Source of the DNA: Aulostomus chinensis
Lineage: Eukaryota; Chordata; Actinopteri; Syngnathiformes; Aulostomidae
Direction: 5' to 3'
Length of the DNA: 64,000 nucleotides
Assembly: GCA_037954235.1 (NCBI GenBank)
Contig: JBBMOA010000001.1
Coordinates: 17,162,143-17,226,142, forward strand
Position 1 is the first letter of the stretch. Each line of letters starts with the position of its first letter. Positions 29,791 through 42,294 of the stretch are shown here, piece by piece. Position numbers and translations under genes: made by a program. The notes beneath the pieces were generated by a model that was not told the DNA's origin, did not search any database, and saw only the letters and a list, made by a program, of their open reading frames with translations.

Positions 29791-29830
29791 GAGATAGATA
29801 TAGATATAGATATATAGATATATATGTAGT
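29570..29830. repeat. (TA)n / (GCATA)n compound microsatellite
   Basis: Alternating TA runs and GCATA/GATA blocks; inverted counterpart of 20401-20690. Confidence 0.95.
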
Positions 29831-30180
29831 CTTTGTTTTCTCTTCTTTGCTATTTTTAGTCGAATCTATTGTAACAGTGCTGTGAATGTATGTTGAGGAG
29901 AGTGCAATTTCCCTCGTGGAACGTCCAAAAGGGATTAATAAAGTAGTCTGTCTGTCTGTTTGTCTGTCTGTCCAAACCAGACAAAAGGGGGTTTGCTAGC
30001 ATGGCTGCTGAGGTAGAAAGGCTCTGTTTAAATTGAGTCCTTTTTCCATTTCTTTCCTGGCTTCTTCTAGCGGTGCTGTCGTCACTTCCTGAGACCACGG
30101 GAGGGAAGGGGTCACCCTTCAGAATAAGTTTGAAATCATTGTTACTTCTTCTTCAACATGCGTTTAGCAGACCAACTCAC
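29831..30180. repeat. LINE-tail-like repeat and Leu-module flank
   Basis: Inverted partner of 20060-20400 with (GTCT)n in place of (GACA)n, leading into the tRNA-Leu at 30196. Confidence 0.8.
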
Positions 30181-30195
30181 TAAACAGTTCAGTGA

Positions 30196-30277
30196 GGTAG
30201 TGTGGCTGAGTGGTCTAAGGTGTTGGATTAAGGCTCCAGTCTCTGAGGAGGCGTGGGTTTAAATCCCACCACTGCCA
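30196..30277 (+). tRNA. tRNA-Leu-AAG: tRNA-Leu(AAG), possibly decaying
   Basis: An 82-nt type II tRNA with acceptor GGTAGTG/CACTGCC, anticodon loop TTAAGGC on TTGGA/TCCAG (one G-U), and T-stem GTGGG/CCCAC. The A box is TGGCTGAGTGG and the T-loop TTTAAAT, so C56 is lost. A T5 run occurs about 58 nt downstream. Sister copies at 19955 and 24197. Confidence 0.72.
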
Positions 30278-30334
30278 TCATGTCTCTGGAGAGGTGTGGC
30301 AGGTCTCTCCTCTCTGTGCTGGAGGTGTTGGCTG

Positions 30335-30605
30335 TTTTTGTCACTCAACAAAGTGCAGTAACGCTGAGCTGCCTTCAAGCCAACAACATGGGCACAGTGT
30401 ACCCAGAGCCACAGGCTCCTCCCAGTATATGCAGCACTGCCAGTGACCTCTGCTTCAGTGTAACAGTGACTCTCCAAACTGAAGCTGATCCAGGACCAGC
30501 TCAGGAGGAGCCATGGAGCAGACAGGCTCTCTGATTTAATGCTGCTGTCTGTTGAGAGGAACATCCCAGTTGACTCCAACAAGGCTGCTGATGTCTTCAA
30601 AGCCA
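30335..30605. other. Insertion inside Leu module, no gene recognised
   Basis: Compared with 24279-24365, the 30196 module contains about 270 extra bases here. No terminal repeats or coding signature were found. 30606-30790 returns to module sequence. Confidence 0.5.
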
Positions 30606-31009
30606 GGACCAGAAGAAGAACCCTCCTCTGAGTCCACAGACCTGAGCACCGCTGCTCTGACTACCAGGTTACCTCCTGGTTATCAGGGTGAAGTCATGGT
30701 GAGGTGGTCAGTTGTTCCTGGTGTTTTATTCCAGAGGCCTGGGAGTTAAACACTGAATTAAATCATTTTAATTCTTTACTTGAAGTTTCCTGCTGTTTAG
30801 CTGGAAATGTAAGACAACTTCCTCCATGCTGGTGCCCCATCACACATAACAGGTGCACTTGTCCTCTTTTCACCTCTGACCCACAAACATTCCACCGGTG
30901 AACGTCCAGAAACTGAAGCATCAACAGTTCAGCAACAATGGATTCTTCAAATCACCTCTGAAATAAGAGATGAATCTTTACCTGCTGAGGCTTCAGAGCC
31001 AAATTGTGA

Positions 31010-31330
31010 ACCTTCAACACTCACATTCCTGTTCTTGTCTCAGTCCTGCTCTCCTAAATCAAGGCCTGGTCAATAGATGGTAGAGCAGAGAGGAGCAGAG
31101 GAAGAGAGCTGGGACCAGAACCAGAGGTTGATGGATCAAAACCATCCTCTGCTAAAAGAAAGGAGCCAAATAAACCTGGTTGTTTTGAAATGTGGATCTG
31201 ATAAAAAGAGGTGGAAATCAGAATTCAAACCATTGAGAGAGTTAATAACATTCTACTTTACCACTGAAGCAAAAGTAGACTTCAGAAGGTTTTAGTGATT
31301 CAACATAGCAGCTAAATTTCCATTTCTATA
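31010..31330 (+). repeat. tRNA-iMet duplication module, copy 2
   Basis: Inverted partner of 16680-17015. Confidence 0.8.
31084..31154 (+). pseudogene. tRNA-iMet: tRNA-iMet pseudogene
   Basis: A 71-nt copy with intact acceptor ends (AGCAGAG/CTCTGCT) and T-arm GATGG-ATCAAAA-CCATC, but the anticodon loop region reads GGACCAGAACC where the gene at 16887 reads GGGCCCATAACCC, destroying the CAT anticodon, and the D-arm is GA-rich. Confidence 0.8.
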
Positions 31331-31344
31331 CTGATTGTCTGCAA

Positions 31345-31985
31345 TGGTTCGTGGGGGTGGAGCCTATCACAGCTGACATCAGGTGAGGAGGGGGTTCACC
31401 CTTGATGGGTCGCCAGTCCATCCCAGGACCAACACACACAGACAGACAACCATTCACACTCACAGTCATTTAGAGTGTTCAGATAACCACTACCCTCTTG
31501 ATGTCTTTGGACTGTGGGAGGAAGCTGGAGAACCAGAGAGAACCCACACAGAGACAGGGAAAACCTGCAGGAGGGGTGGAGATCGATGAGTCCTGGAGAC
31601 GTTCAATAATGTCCACAACTTTGGCACCAGGAAGACAGCAGGTGATGGCACCTGGGAGTTCAACAGACCTGATGATTGAACCACCAATCACAAGGATTTC
31701 AGCCTCCATTGTAGAGAGTTTAGATGAGAGAGAACCTGCTGTCAGCCTCACCAGTCAGGGCAGTGGCAGAGGCAGCAGAGTTGAATGAAGCAGGACCACC
31801 TGGCAGGTCTCAGCTGGAGGTGATGACATCACTGGCCTCAGTCCTCACCAGTGCTCTGCCTAGCAACAAGGACGATGGAGAGAAACCAGTAGAAGCACTC
31901 TGAGAGTTGGAGACAGCAGGAGAGAGACCATGACAGAGTCACCCATGGGAAACTGTTGGATCCACTCAGGACAGGCTGGACAGAC
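31345..31985. mobile_element. SINE-like fragment, then unassigned sequence
   Basis: 31345-31570 has the GGTGGAGCCTATCACAGC and CATTCACACTCACAGTC blocks of the SINE-like family but lacks the tRNA-like head. 31571-31985 is unassigned. Confidence 0.55.
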
Positions 31986-31988
31986 ACA

Positions 31989-32260
31989 GATCAAAGACAG
32001 AATTGATGATGATGTCATCAGGAGGCTTTGATAGTGTCTTTATTTGTACCTAGAATTCTGTCTTTGATGTCAGGAGGACATGAAAGAAACACAACTGAGG
32101 AAAGTAGAGGAGAACATTCAGCTTCATTAGAAACACTTGAACTGTTTAACAGTAGAATTTGTTAGAAACAGTTTACAACACTGAGTGACAGGATTGAAGA
32201 GGGAAGAGTTTTCTACTTTAAATTTAATATTAACTTTAAACTGGAGATGAACATTTTTAG
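31989..32260. repeat. Foldback family R, copy 4
   Basis: Arms at 31989-32004 and 32054-32068; flank matches 16435-16630. Confidence 0.85.
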
Positions 32261-32274
32261 TAGTTCATATTCTA

Positions 32275-32490
32275 ACATCAGCATTCATCACCCAGCAGCT
32301 CCTCTGATCAACAGAACAAGCTGAAGTATTCTGAGAAGGAGGGCATGGATCCCTCTACCTCTGACATGCTAAGCTAGCACTCTACCATTGGAGCTAAGTC
32401 CCTGCAAATGAGCAGCAGATGATGGAGGTTGACCTTCATGCAGGGTTGGATGACCTTCACCAGTTGGAGCTTCTCTGGTTGACCAACATG
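32275..32490 (-). repeat. tRNA-Ala duplication module, copy 3 (short)
   Basis: Same orientation as 14465 and 19165; the 5' third of the module is missing. Confidence 0.85.
32332..32403 (-). pseudogene. tRNA-Ala-AGC: tRNA-Ala(AGC) pseudogene
   Basis: Shares the T-loop ATCCATG and unpaired acceptor of the 19294 copy, so these two share a decayed ancestor; its anticodon stem has an additional mismatch (GTCAG). Confidence 0.78.
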
Positions 32491-32680
32491 TGGAATCTCT
32501 TTCAATACTCCAGTGGTGTTTAAGTGATGACAATATGGGTTAGTGACTGGGAGTGTGTGTGTGTGTGTGTGTCAGTGATGTGTCAGGATCATCCAGGCTC
32601 AACTCTAGAAGAAGCTTCTGGAAGAGATGAGCAAACACTCTCAACTAGAAATCCTGATGTAAACACACTGGCAAACCAAC

Positions 32681-33578
32681 TGTGGCAGGATGGCGCTACA
32701 CTCCCCACCATGAGGGGCAGTGTGGCAGACGATAGTGAGTGGTCACCTAGAAGTAGACCTGGTCCGACCCTTCTCCGTCCTTTCCACTTCCTCTCCCTCC
32801 TTTACAGAGCCGACAGCCGTGCGTGGTGGCGTCTCGCTGGTCAGCAGATCGGTTACAAAAAAAGGTATGCATGCTTGCTCTGCTCCATTATTCAGTGTCA
32901 TCGGCCCCCTGTTTACTCCGGTTTTGCTCCGTCCAGCGGTGTGGTGTTACCGGGAGCTGGGCTGTCTCCCTTGGGCCGGTGTGTGCGTGGTGCGCTTTCT
33001 GGGGGTAAGACGCGTAGTTGTCTGCCTTTCATATCAAGCTGCCGATGGTCTGTGGTGTTCTGATTATCCTCTCCCGGCCATCGTTTGTGTAGTCTGGGCT
33101 GCGGGCTTCCTCCTCCTGCCTTGTCTGACACCACGATTCTGCCCTCCGGTAGGAAATGTTTATTCTTAGCTTTTGTTATTCTGTAATGTCCTTCATCCAC
33201 ATTTTAATTAGGTTAACTTGTTTATTTTGCAGTGTGCAGCCGTCAATTGCTGCTGTGAGCCTCGCTGCTGTTTTGGTTCTTCCTCTTCTTCAGTCTGGAT
33301 TCTTGCCGATTCGGCTCACAACGGCTCTGATCCAGGTAACGGCGGTTAAAGCCGTGCACTACGGCCTTCATAAGAGCCTCAACGTGGGCCAAGAGAGGGC
33401 ATCCCGACCCTCATCGGCGCTGAGCCATCCCCCTTGGAGCCTGGTTTTAATTAGAGGGGCAGACATTTCCTTAATTACTTGAGTTTATTCCTTTTCTATT
33501 TGTTATTTCTTTCTTTGAATTATTACTGTTAGTTTTTGTGGGTTACATTTGATTTATTGTTTAGAACCCTTATTATTA

Positions 33579-33609
<31 letters not shown>

Positions 33610-34155
33610 GCCTTCTGCTCCCCATTTTGATCATTTGGATTTAAAACAGTTTCTGTTGGGTTATTTGGGGTAGCGATATTTGGTTCGTGTGTGAGGGTTG
33701 CCTTGATTTCATGTTTTTGATGGTGTTCTTTTCTTCTCTTTGACAGGTGTTGAGGGCCCAGAGCGGCAGCGGTCCCCCTGGTGGTGGTTCCTTATTCATG
33801 ATTATTTTTTGGTTTGCTGTGTCACGGGTGCAGTGTAGTTTTTTTGGATCCCTCCCCTTTTCGTTACCGCTGTCGTGGTAAGCCCCAGCCCTGTCCCCTT
33901 TTCCTTTCGGTAATTCCTCTTGCACTCCTTATTTTATCCATTGGTATTCATTTAGTCTGTTGCTCATTTTAAACTATTTTTCTAATAAAAGTATTTTTAT
34001 AAGTGGAAATCACGGTCCTGTCCTGTTGTGTCTCTCGACCTGTGTGCCTGTGTTCAAATGGAAGCCTGGTCATTTTGAAATTTTGTTTATATACTGGGGT
34101 GAAAGCCCCCAGGTGGCGTTGTTGGCAACTGTTCCCCACCGCTCGCCTTGCCACA
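32681..34155 (+). mobile_element. Candidate solo LTR or other element with inverted termini
   Basis: Starts TGTGGCAGG and ends CCTTGCCACA, so the ends are TG...CA with a 7-bp perfect inverted terminus (TGTGGCA/TGCCACA) extended by GG/CC. An AATAAA signal lies at 33984-33989, about 170 bp before the right end, as in the R-U5 part of an LTR. The segment is richer in GC and CpG than its flanks. A possible intron pair is also visible (acceptor near 33233, donor GGTAAC near 33336), so part could be exonic. The expected target-site duplication is not seen: left flank CCAAC, right flank CTACG. The right flank is already array unit. Confidence 0.35.
33984..33989 (+). promoter_or_regulatory. Polyadenylation signal AATAAA
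   Basis: Canonical AATAAA in a T-rich context (TTTTTCTAATAAAAGTA) inside the 32681-34155 segment. Confidence 0.5.
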
Positions 34156-34289
34156 CTACGAAACACAAAATAATGCGACAGTGATGTTGTAAGAATTGCT
34201 AATGAACACAAAATAATGCTACAGTAATGTAGTAAGAGTTGCTAATAACCTAAAAATAATGCGACAGTGATGTTGTAAGAATTGCTAAT

Positions 34290-37200
34290 GAACACAAAAT
34301 AATGCTACAGTAATGTAGTAAGAGTTGCTAATAACCTCAAAATAATGCTACAGTGATGTAGTAAGAATTGCTAATGAACTCAAAGTGATGCTGACAGTCA
34401 TGTAGTAAGAGTTGCTACGATCCTCAAAATAATGCGACAGTGATGTCAGAAGAATTGCTAAAGATCTCAAAATGATGCGACAGTGATTTAGTAAGAATTG
34501 CTAATGATCTCAAAATGATGCGACAGTGATGTCGTAAGAATTGCTAATAAACTAAAAGTGATGCTGACAGTAATGTAGTAAGAGTTGCTAATAACCTCAA
34601 AATAATGCGAAAGTGATGTAGTAAGAATTGCTAATGATCTCAAAATGATGCAACACTGATGTCGTAAGAATTGCTAATGAACTCAAAATGATGCTAACTG
34701 TAATGGAGTGAAAGTTTCGAATAACCTCAAAGTGATGCTGACAGTCATTTGGTTAGAGTTGCGAGTAAATTAAAAATGATGCTGGCAGAAATGTTGTGAG
34801 AATTGCTATTAAACTCAAAACGATGCTAACAGTAACATAGTGATAGTTGCTAATAAACTCAGTGATGCTGACAGTCAAATAAGAGTTGATACGAACCTAA
34901 AAATAATGTAACAGTAATGAAGTAAAAGTTGCTACGAAACTCCAAATAATGCGACAGTGATGTCAGAAGAATTGCTAATGAACTCAAAATGATGCTAACA
35001 GTAATGGAGTGAACGTTTCGAATAACCTCAAAGTGATGCTGACAGTCATGTACTAAGAGTTGCTTGGAACCTCAAAATAATGCGACAGTAATGTAGTAAA
35101 AGTTGCTACGAACCTCGAAATATTGTGACAGTGATGTCGGAAGAATTGCTAATGAACTCAAAATGATGCTAACAGTAATGTAGTGATAGTTGCTAATCAA
35201 CTCAGTGATGCTTAGAGTAATGTAGTAAGAGTTGCTACGAACATCAAAATAATGCGACAGTGATGTCAGAAGAATTGCTAAAGATCTCAAAATGATGCGA
35301 CAGTGATTTCGTAAGAATTGCTAATGAACTCAAAATGATGCTAACAGTAATGGAGTGAACGTTTCGAATAACCTCAAAGTGATGCTGACAGTCATTTAGT
35401 TAGAGTTGCTACGAACCTCAAAATATTGCGACAGTAATGTAGTAAAAGTTGCTACGAACCTCAAAACATTGCGACAGTGATGTCGGAAGGATTGCTAATG
35501 AACTCAAAATGATGCTCACAGTAATGTAGTGGTCGTTGCTATTTAACTCAGTGATGCTTACAGTAATGTAGTAAGTGTTTCGAATAACCTCAAAGTAATG
35601 CTGACAGTGATGTAGTAAGAGTTGCTACGAACCTCAAAATAATGCGACAGTGATGTCAGAAGAATTGCTAAAGATCTTAAAATGATGCGACAGTGATTTA
35701 GTAAGAATTGCTAATGAACTCAAAATGATGCTAACAGTAATGTAGTGATAGTTGCTAATCAACTCAGTGATGCTTAGAGTAATGTAGTAAGAGTTGCTAC
35801 GAACATCAAAATAATGCGACAGTGATGTCAGAAGAATTTAAGATCTCAAAATGATGCGACAGTGATGTCGTAAGAATTGCTAATGAACTCAAAATGATGC
35901 TAACAGTAATGGAGTGAACGTTTCGAATAACCTCAAAGTGATCCTGAAAGTCATGTAGTAAGTGTTGCTACGAACCTCAAAATAATGCGACAGTGATGTA
36001 GTAAGAGTTGCTAATAACCTCAAAATAATGCTACAGTGATGTCTATGATTGCTAATGAACACAAAATAATGCTACAGTAATGTAGTAAGAGTTGCTAATA
36101 ACCTCAAAATAATGCTACAGTGATGTAGTAAGAATTGCTAATGAACTCAAAGTGATGCTGACAGTCATGTAGTAAGAGTTGCTACGATCCTCAAAATAAT
36201 GCGACAGTGATGTCAGAAGAATTGCTAAAGATCTCAAAATGATGCGACAGTGATTTAGTAAGAATTGCTAATGATCTCAAAATGATGCGACAGTGATGTC
36301 GTAAGAATTGCTAATAAACTAAAAGTGATGCTGACAGTAATGTAGTAAGAGTTGCTAATAACCTCAAAATAATGCGAAAGTGATGTAGTAAGAATTGCTA
36401 ATGATCTCAAAATGATGCAACACTGATGTCGTAAGAATTGCTAATGAACTCAAAATGATGCTAACAGTAATGGAGTGAAAGTTTCGAATAACCTCAAAGT
36501 GATGCTGACAGTCATTTGGTTAGAGTTGCGAGTAAATTAAAAATGATGCTGGCAGAAATGTCGTGAGAATTGCTATTAAACTCAAAACGATGCTAACAGT
36601 AACATAGTGATAGTTGCTAATAAACTCAGTGATGCTGACAGTCAAATAAGAGTTGATACGAACCTAAAAATAATGTAACAGTAATGAAGTAAAAGTTGCT
36701 ACGAAACTCCAAATAATGCGACAGTGATGTCAGAAGAATTGCTAATGAACTCAAAATGATGCTAACAGTAATGGAGTGAACGTTTCGAATAACCTCAAAG
36801 TGATGCTGACAGTCATGTACTAAGAGTTGCTTGGAACCTCAAAATAATGCGACAGTAATGTAGTAAAAGTTGCTACGAACCTCGAAATATTGTGACAGTG
36901 ATGTCGGAAGAATTGCTAATGAACTCAAAATGATGCTAACAGTAATGTAGTGATAGTTGCTAATCAACTCAGTGATGCTTAGAGTAATGTAGTAAGAGTT
37001 GCTACGAACATCAAAATAATGCGACAGTGATGTCAGAAGAATTGCTAAAGATCTCAAAATGATGCGACAGTGATTTCGTAAGAATTGCTAATGAACTCAA
37101 AATGATGCTAACAGTAATGGAGTGAACGTTTCGAATAACCTCAAAGTGATGCTGACAGTCATTTAGTTAGAGTTGCTACGAACCTCAAAATATTGCGACA

Positions 37201-38620
37201 GTAATGTAGTAAAAGTTGCTACGAACCTCAAAACATTGCGACAGTGATGTCGGAAGGATTGCTAATGAACTCAAAATGATGCTCACAGTAATGTAGTGGT
37301 CGTTGCTATTTAACTCAGTGATGCTTACAGTAATGTAGTAAGTGTTTCGAATAACCTCAAAGTAATGCTGACAGTGATGTAGTAAGAGTTGCTACGAACC
37401 TCAAAATAATGCGACAGTGATGTCAGAAGAATTGCTAAAGATCTCAAAATGATGCGACAGTGATTTCGTAAGAATTGCTAATGAACTCAAAATGATGCTA
37501 ACAGTAATGGAGTGAACGTTTCGAATAACCTCAAAGTGATGCTGACAGTCATTTAGTTAGAGTTGCTACGAACCTCAAAATATTGCGACAGTAATGTAGT
37601 AAAAGTTGCTACGAACCTCAAAACATTGCGACAGTGATGTCGGAAGGATTGCTAATGAACTCAAAATGATGCTCACAGTAATGTAGTGGTCGTTGCTATT
37701 TAACTCAGTGATGCTTACAGTAATGTAGTAAGTGTTTCGAATAACCTCAAAGTAATGCTGACAGTGATGTAGTAAGAGTTGCTACGAACCTCAAAATAAT
37801 GCGACAGTGATGTCAGAAGAATTGCTAATGAACTCAAAATGATGCTAACAGTAATGTAGTGATAGTTGCTAATCAACTCAGTGATGCTTAGAGTAATGTA
37901 GTAAGAGTTGCTACGAACATCAAAATAATGCGACAGTGATGTCAGAAGAATTTAAGATCTCAAAATGATGCGACAGTGATGTCGTAAGAATTGCTAATGA
38001 ACTCAAAATGATGCTAACAGTAATGGAGTGAACGTTTCGAATAACCTCAAAGTGATGCTGAAAGTCATGTAGTAAGTGTTGCTACGAACCTCAAAATAAT
38101 GCGACAGTGATGTAGTAAGAGTTGCTAATAACCTCAAAATAATGCTACAGTGATGTCTATGATTGCTAATGAACACAAAATAATGCTACAGTAATGTAGT
38201 AAGAGTTGCTAATAACCTCAAAATAATGCTATAGTGATGTAGTAAGAATTGCTAATGAACTCAAAGTGATGCTGACAGTCATGTAGTAAGAGTTGCTACG
38301 ATCCTCAAAATAATGCGACAGTGATGTCAGAAGAATTGCTAAAGATCTCAAAATGATGCGACAGTGATTTAGTAAGAATTGCTAATGATCTCAAAATGAT
38401 GCGACAGTGATGTCGTAAGAATTGCTAATAAACTAAAAGTGATGCTGACAGTAATGTAGTAAGAGTTGCTAATAACCTCAAAATAATGCGAAAGTGATGT
38501 AGTAAGAATTGCTAATGATCTCAAAATGATGCAACACTGATGTCGTAAGAATTGCTAATGAACTCAAAATGATGCTAACAGTAATGGAGTGAAAGTTTCG
38601 AATAACCTCAAAGTGATGCT
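34290..38620 (+). repeat. Higher-order block family 1 (offsets 1,767 and 2,114 bp)
   Basis: 34290-35690 recurs at 36057-37457, offset 1,767 bp (for example the rare variant TACGATCCTC at 34421 and 36188 line up exactly). A third copy of part of it lies at 38200-38620, offset 2,114 bp from the second (TCCTC at 38302). Copy 2 contains a further internal duplication of 390 bp (about 37111 and 37501). Confidence 0.9.
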
Positions 38621-41600
38621 GACAGTCATTTGGTTAGAGTTGCGAGTAAATTAAAAATGATGCTGGCAGTAATGTCGTGAGAATTGCTATTAAACTCAAA
38701 ACGATGCTAACAGTAACATAGTGATAGTTGCTAATAAACTCAGTGATGCTTCCAGTAATGTAGAAAGTGTTTCGAACAACCTCAAAGTGATGCTGACAGT
38801 CAAATAAGAGTTGATACGAACCTAAAAATAATGTAACAGTAATGAAGTAAAAGTTGCTACGAAACTCCAAATAATGCGACAGTGATGTCAGAAGAATTGC
38901 TAATGAACTCAAAATGATGCTAACAGTAATGGAGTGAACGTTTCGAATAACCTCAAAGTGATGCTGACAGTCATGTACTAAGAGTTGCTACGAACCTCAA
39001 AATAATGCGACAGTGATGTCAGAAGAATTGCTAATGATCTCAAAATGATGCGACAGTGATGTAGTAAGAATTGCTAATGAACTCAAAATGATGCTAACAG
39101 TAATGTAGTGATAGTTGCTAATCAACTCTGTGATGCTTAGAGTAATGTAGTAAGAGTTGCTACGAACATCAAAATAATGCGACAGTGATGTCAGAAGAAT
39201 TTAAGATCTCAAAATGATGCGACAGTGATTTCGTAAGAATTGCTAATGAACTCAAAATGATGCTAACAGTAATGGAGTGAACGTTTCGAAAAACCTCAAA
39301 GTGATGCTGACAGTCATGTAGTAAGTGTTGCTACGAACCTCAAAATAATGCGACAGTGATGTCAGAAGAATTGCTAATGATCTCAAAATGATGCGACAGT
39401 GATTTAGTAAGAATTGCTAATGAACTCAAAATGATGCTAACTGTAATGGAGTGAACGTTTCGAATAACCTCAAAGTGATGCTGACAGTCATGTAGTAAGA
39501 GTTTGTACGAACCTCAAAATAATGCGACAGTGATGTCGGAAGAATCGCTAATGATCTCAAAATGATGCGAAAGTGATGTTGTAAGAATTGCTAATGAACT
39601 CAAAAGGGTGATAACAGTAATGGAGTGAACATTTCGAACAACCTCAAAGTGATGCTGACAGTCATGTGGTTTGAGTTGCGAGTAAATTAAAAATGATGCC
39701 GACAGTGATGTCGCAAGAATTGCTATTGAACTCAAAACGATGCTAACAGTAATGTAGTAAGTGTTTCAAACAACCTCAAAATAATGCGACAGTCATGTAG
39801 TAAAAGTTGCTACGAACCTTAAAATGATGCCGACAGTGATGTCGCAAGAATTGCTCTTGAACTCAAAACGATGCTAACAGTAATGTAGTAAGTGTTTCGA
39901 ACAACCTCAAAAAAATGCGACAGTCATGTAGTAAAAGTTGCTACGAACCTTAAAATAATGCGACACTGATGTCGTAAGAATTGCTATTGAACTCAAAACG
40001 ATGCTAACAGTAATGTAGTGATAGTTGCGAATAAACTCAGTGATGCTTACAGTAATGTAGTAAGTGTTTCGAACAACCTCAAAGTGATGCTGACAGTCAT
40101 GTAGTAAGAGTTGTTACGAACCTCAAAATAATGCGACAGTGATGTCAGAAGAATTGCTAAAGATCTCAAAATAATGCGACAGTGATGTCGCAAGAATTGC
40201 TATTGAACTCAAAACGATGCTAACAGTAATATAGTAAGTGTTTCGAACAACCTCAAAGTGATGCTGACAGTAATGTAGTAAGAGTTGCTAATGAAATCAA
40301 AGTGATGCTGACAGTAATGTAGTGATAGTTGCTAATAAACTCAGTGATGCTAACAGTACTGTAGTAAGAGTTGCTACGAACCTTTAAAAAATGTAACAGT
40401 AAAGTAGTAAGAGTTGCTACGAACCTCAAAATAATGCGACAGTGATGTCAGAAGAATTGCTAAAGATCTCAAAATGATGCGACAGTGATTTAGTAAGACT
40501 TCCTAATGAACTCAAAATGATGCTAACAGTAATGGAGTAAGTGTTTCGAACAACCTCAAAGTGATGCTGACAATCATGTGGTTTGAGTTGCAAGTAAATA
40601 AAAAATGATGCTGACAGTGATGTCGTAAGAATTGCTATTGAACTCAAAACGATGCTAACAGTAATGTAGTGATAGTTGCTAATAAACTCAGTGATGCTTA
40701 CAGTAATGTAGTAAGTGTTTCGAAAAACCTCAAAGTGATGCTGACAGTCATTTAGTAAGAGTTGCTACAAACCTCAAAATAATGTGACAGTGATGTCGGA
40801 AGAATTGCTAATGATCTCAAAATGATGCAACAGTGATTTAGTAAGAATTGCTAATGAACTCAAAATGATGCTAACTGTAATGGAGTGAAAGTTGTTAATA
40901 AACTCAAAGTGATGCTGACAGTAATGTAGTAAGAGTTGCTACGAACCACAAAATAATACGACAGTAATGTAGTAAGAGTTGCTCATGAAATCAAAGTGAT
41001 GCTGACAGTAATGTAGTGATAGTTGCTCATCAACTCAGTGATGCTTACAGTAATGTAGTCAGTGTTTCGAACAACCTCAAAGTAATGCTGACAGTCATGT
41101 AGTAAGACTTGCTACGAACCTTTAAATAATGCAACGGTAATGTCGTAAAAGTTGCTACGAACATCAAAATAATGCGACAGTGATGTCAGAAGAATTGCTA
41201 ATGATCTCAAAATGATGCGACAGTGATTTAGTAAGACTTCCTAATGAACTCAAAATGATGCTAACAGTAATGGAGTAAGTGTTTCGAACAACCTCAAAGT
41301 GATGCTGACAATCATGTGGTTTGAGTTGCAAGTAAATAAAAAATGATGCTGACAGTGATGTCGTAAGAATTGCTATTGAACTCAAAACGATGCTAACAGT
41401 AATGTAGTGATAGTTGCGAATAAACTCAGTGATGCTTACAGTAATGTAGTAAGTGTTTCGAAAAACCTCAAATTGATGCTGACAGTCATTTAGTAAGAGT
41501 TGCTACAAACCTCAAAATAATGTGACAGTGATGTCGGAAGAATTGCTAATGATCTCAAAATGATGCAACAGTGATTTAGTAAGAATTGCTAATGAACTCA

Positions 41601-42294
41601 AAATGATGCTAACTGTAATGGAGTGAAAGTTGTTAATAAACTCAAAGTGATGCTGACAGTAATGTAGTGATAGTTGCTCATCAACTCAGTGATGCTTACA
41701 GTAATGTAGTAAGTGTTTCGAACAACCTCAAAGTAATGCTGACAGTCATGTAGTAAGAGTTGCTACGAACCTTTAAATAATGCAACAGTAATGTAGTAAG
41801 AGTTGCTACGAACATCAAAATAATGCGACAGTGATGTCAGTAGAATTGCTAATGATCTCAAAATGATGCTACAGTGATTTAGTAAGAATTGCGAATGAAC
41901 TCAAAATGATGTTGACATTAATGGAGTGAAAGTTGCTAATAAACTCAAAGTGATGCTGACAGTAATGTAGTAAGAGTTGCTACGAACATCAAAATAATGC
42001 GACAGTGATTTCAGAAGAATTGCGAAAGATCTCAAAATGATGCGACAATGATGTCGTAAGAATTGCTAATGAACTCAAAAGGGTGCTAACAGTAATGGAG
42101 TGAAAATTTCGAATAACCTCAAAGTGATGCTGAAAGTCATGTGGTTTGAGTTGCGAGTAAATTAAAAATGATGCTGAATGTGATGTCGTAAGAATTGCTA
42201 TTGAATTCAAAACGATGCTAAAAGTAATGTAGTGATAGTTGCTAATCAACTCAGTGATTCTTACAGTAATGTAGTAAGTGTTTCGAACAACCTC

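Noticed and set aside
31479..31788. Overlapping 65-96 codon frames on both strands near 31500-31790
   Set aside because: They lie partly on a SINE-like fragment, show no recognisable motif and overlap each other in opposite directions.
32524..33169. Plus-strand frames of 149 and 179 codons in the GC-rich segment
   Set aside because: High GC lengthens open frames; neither shows a domain, and they cross the proposed left end of the element.
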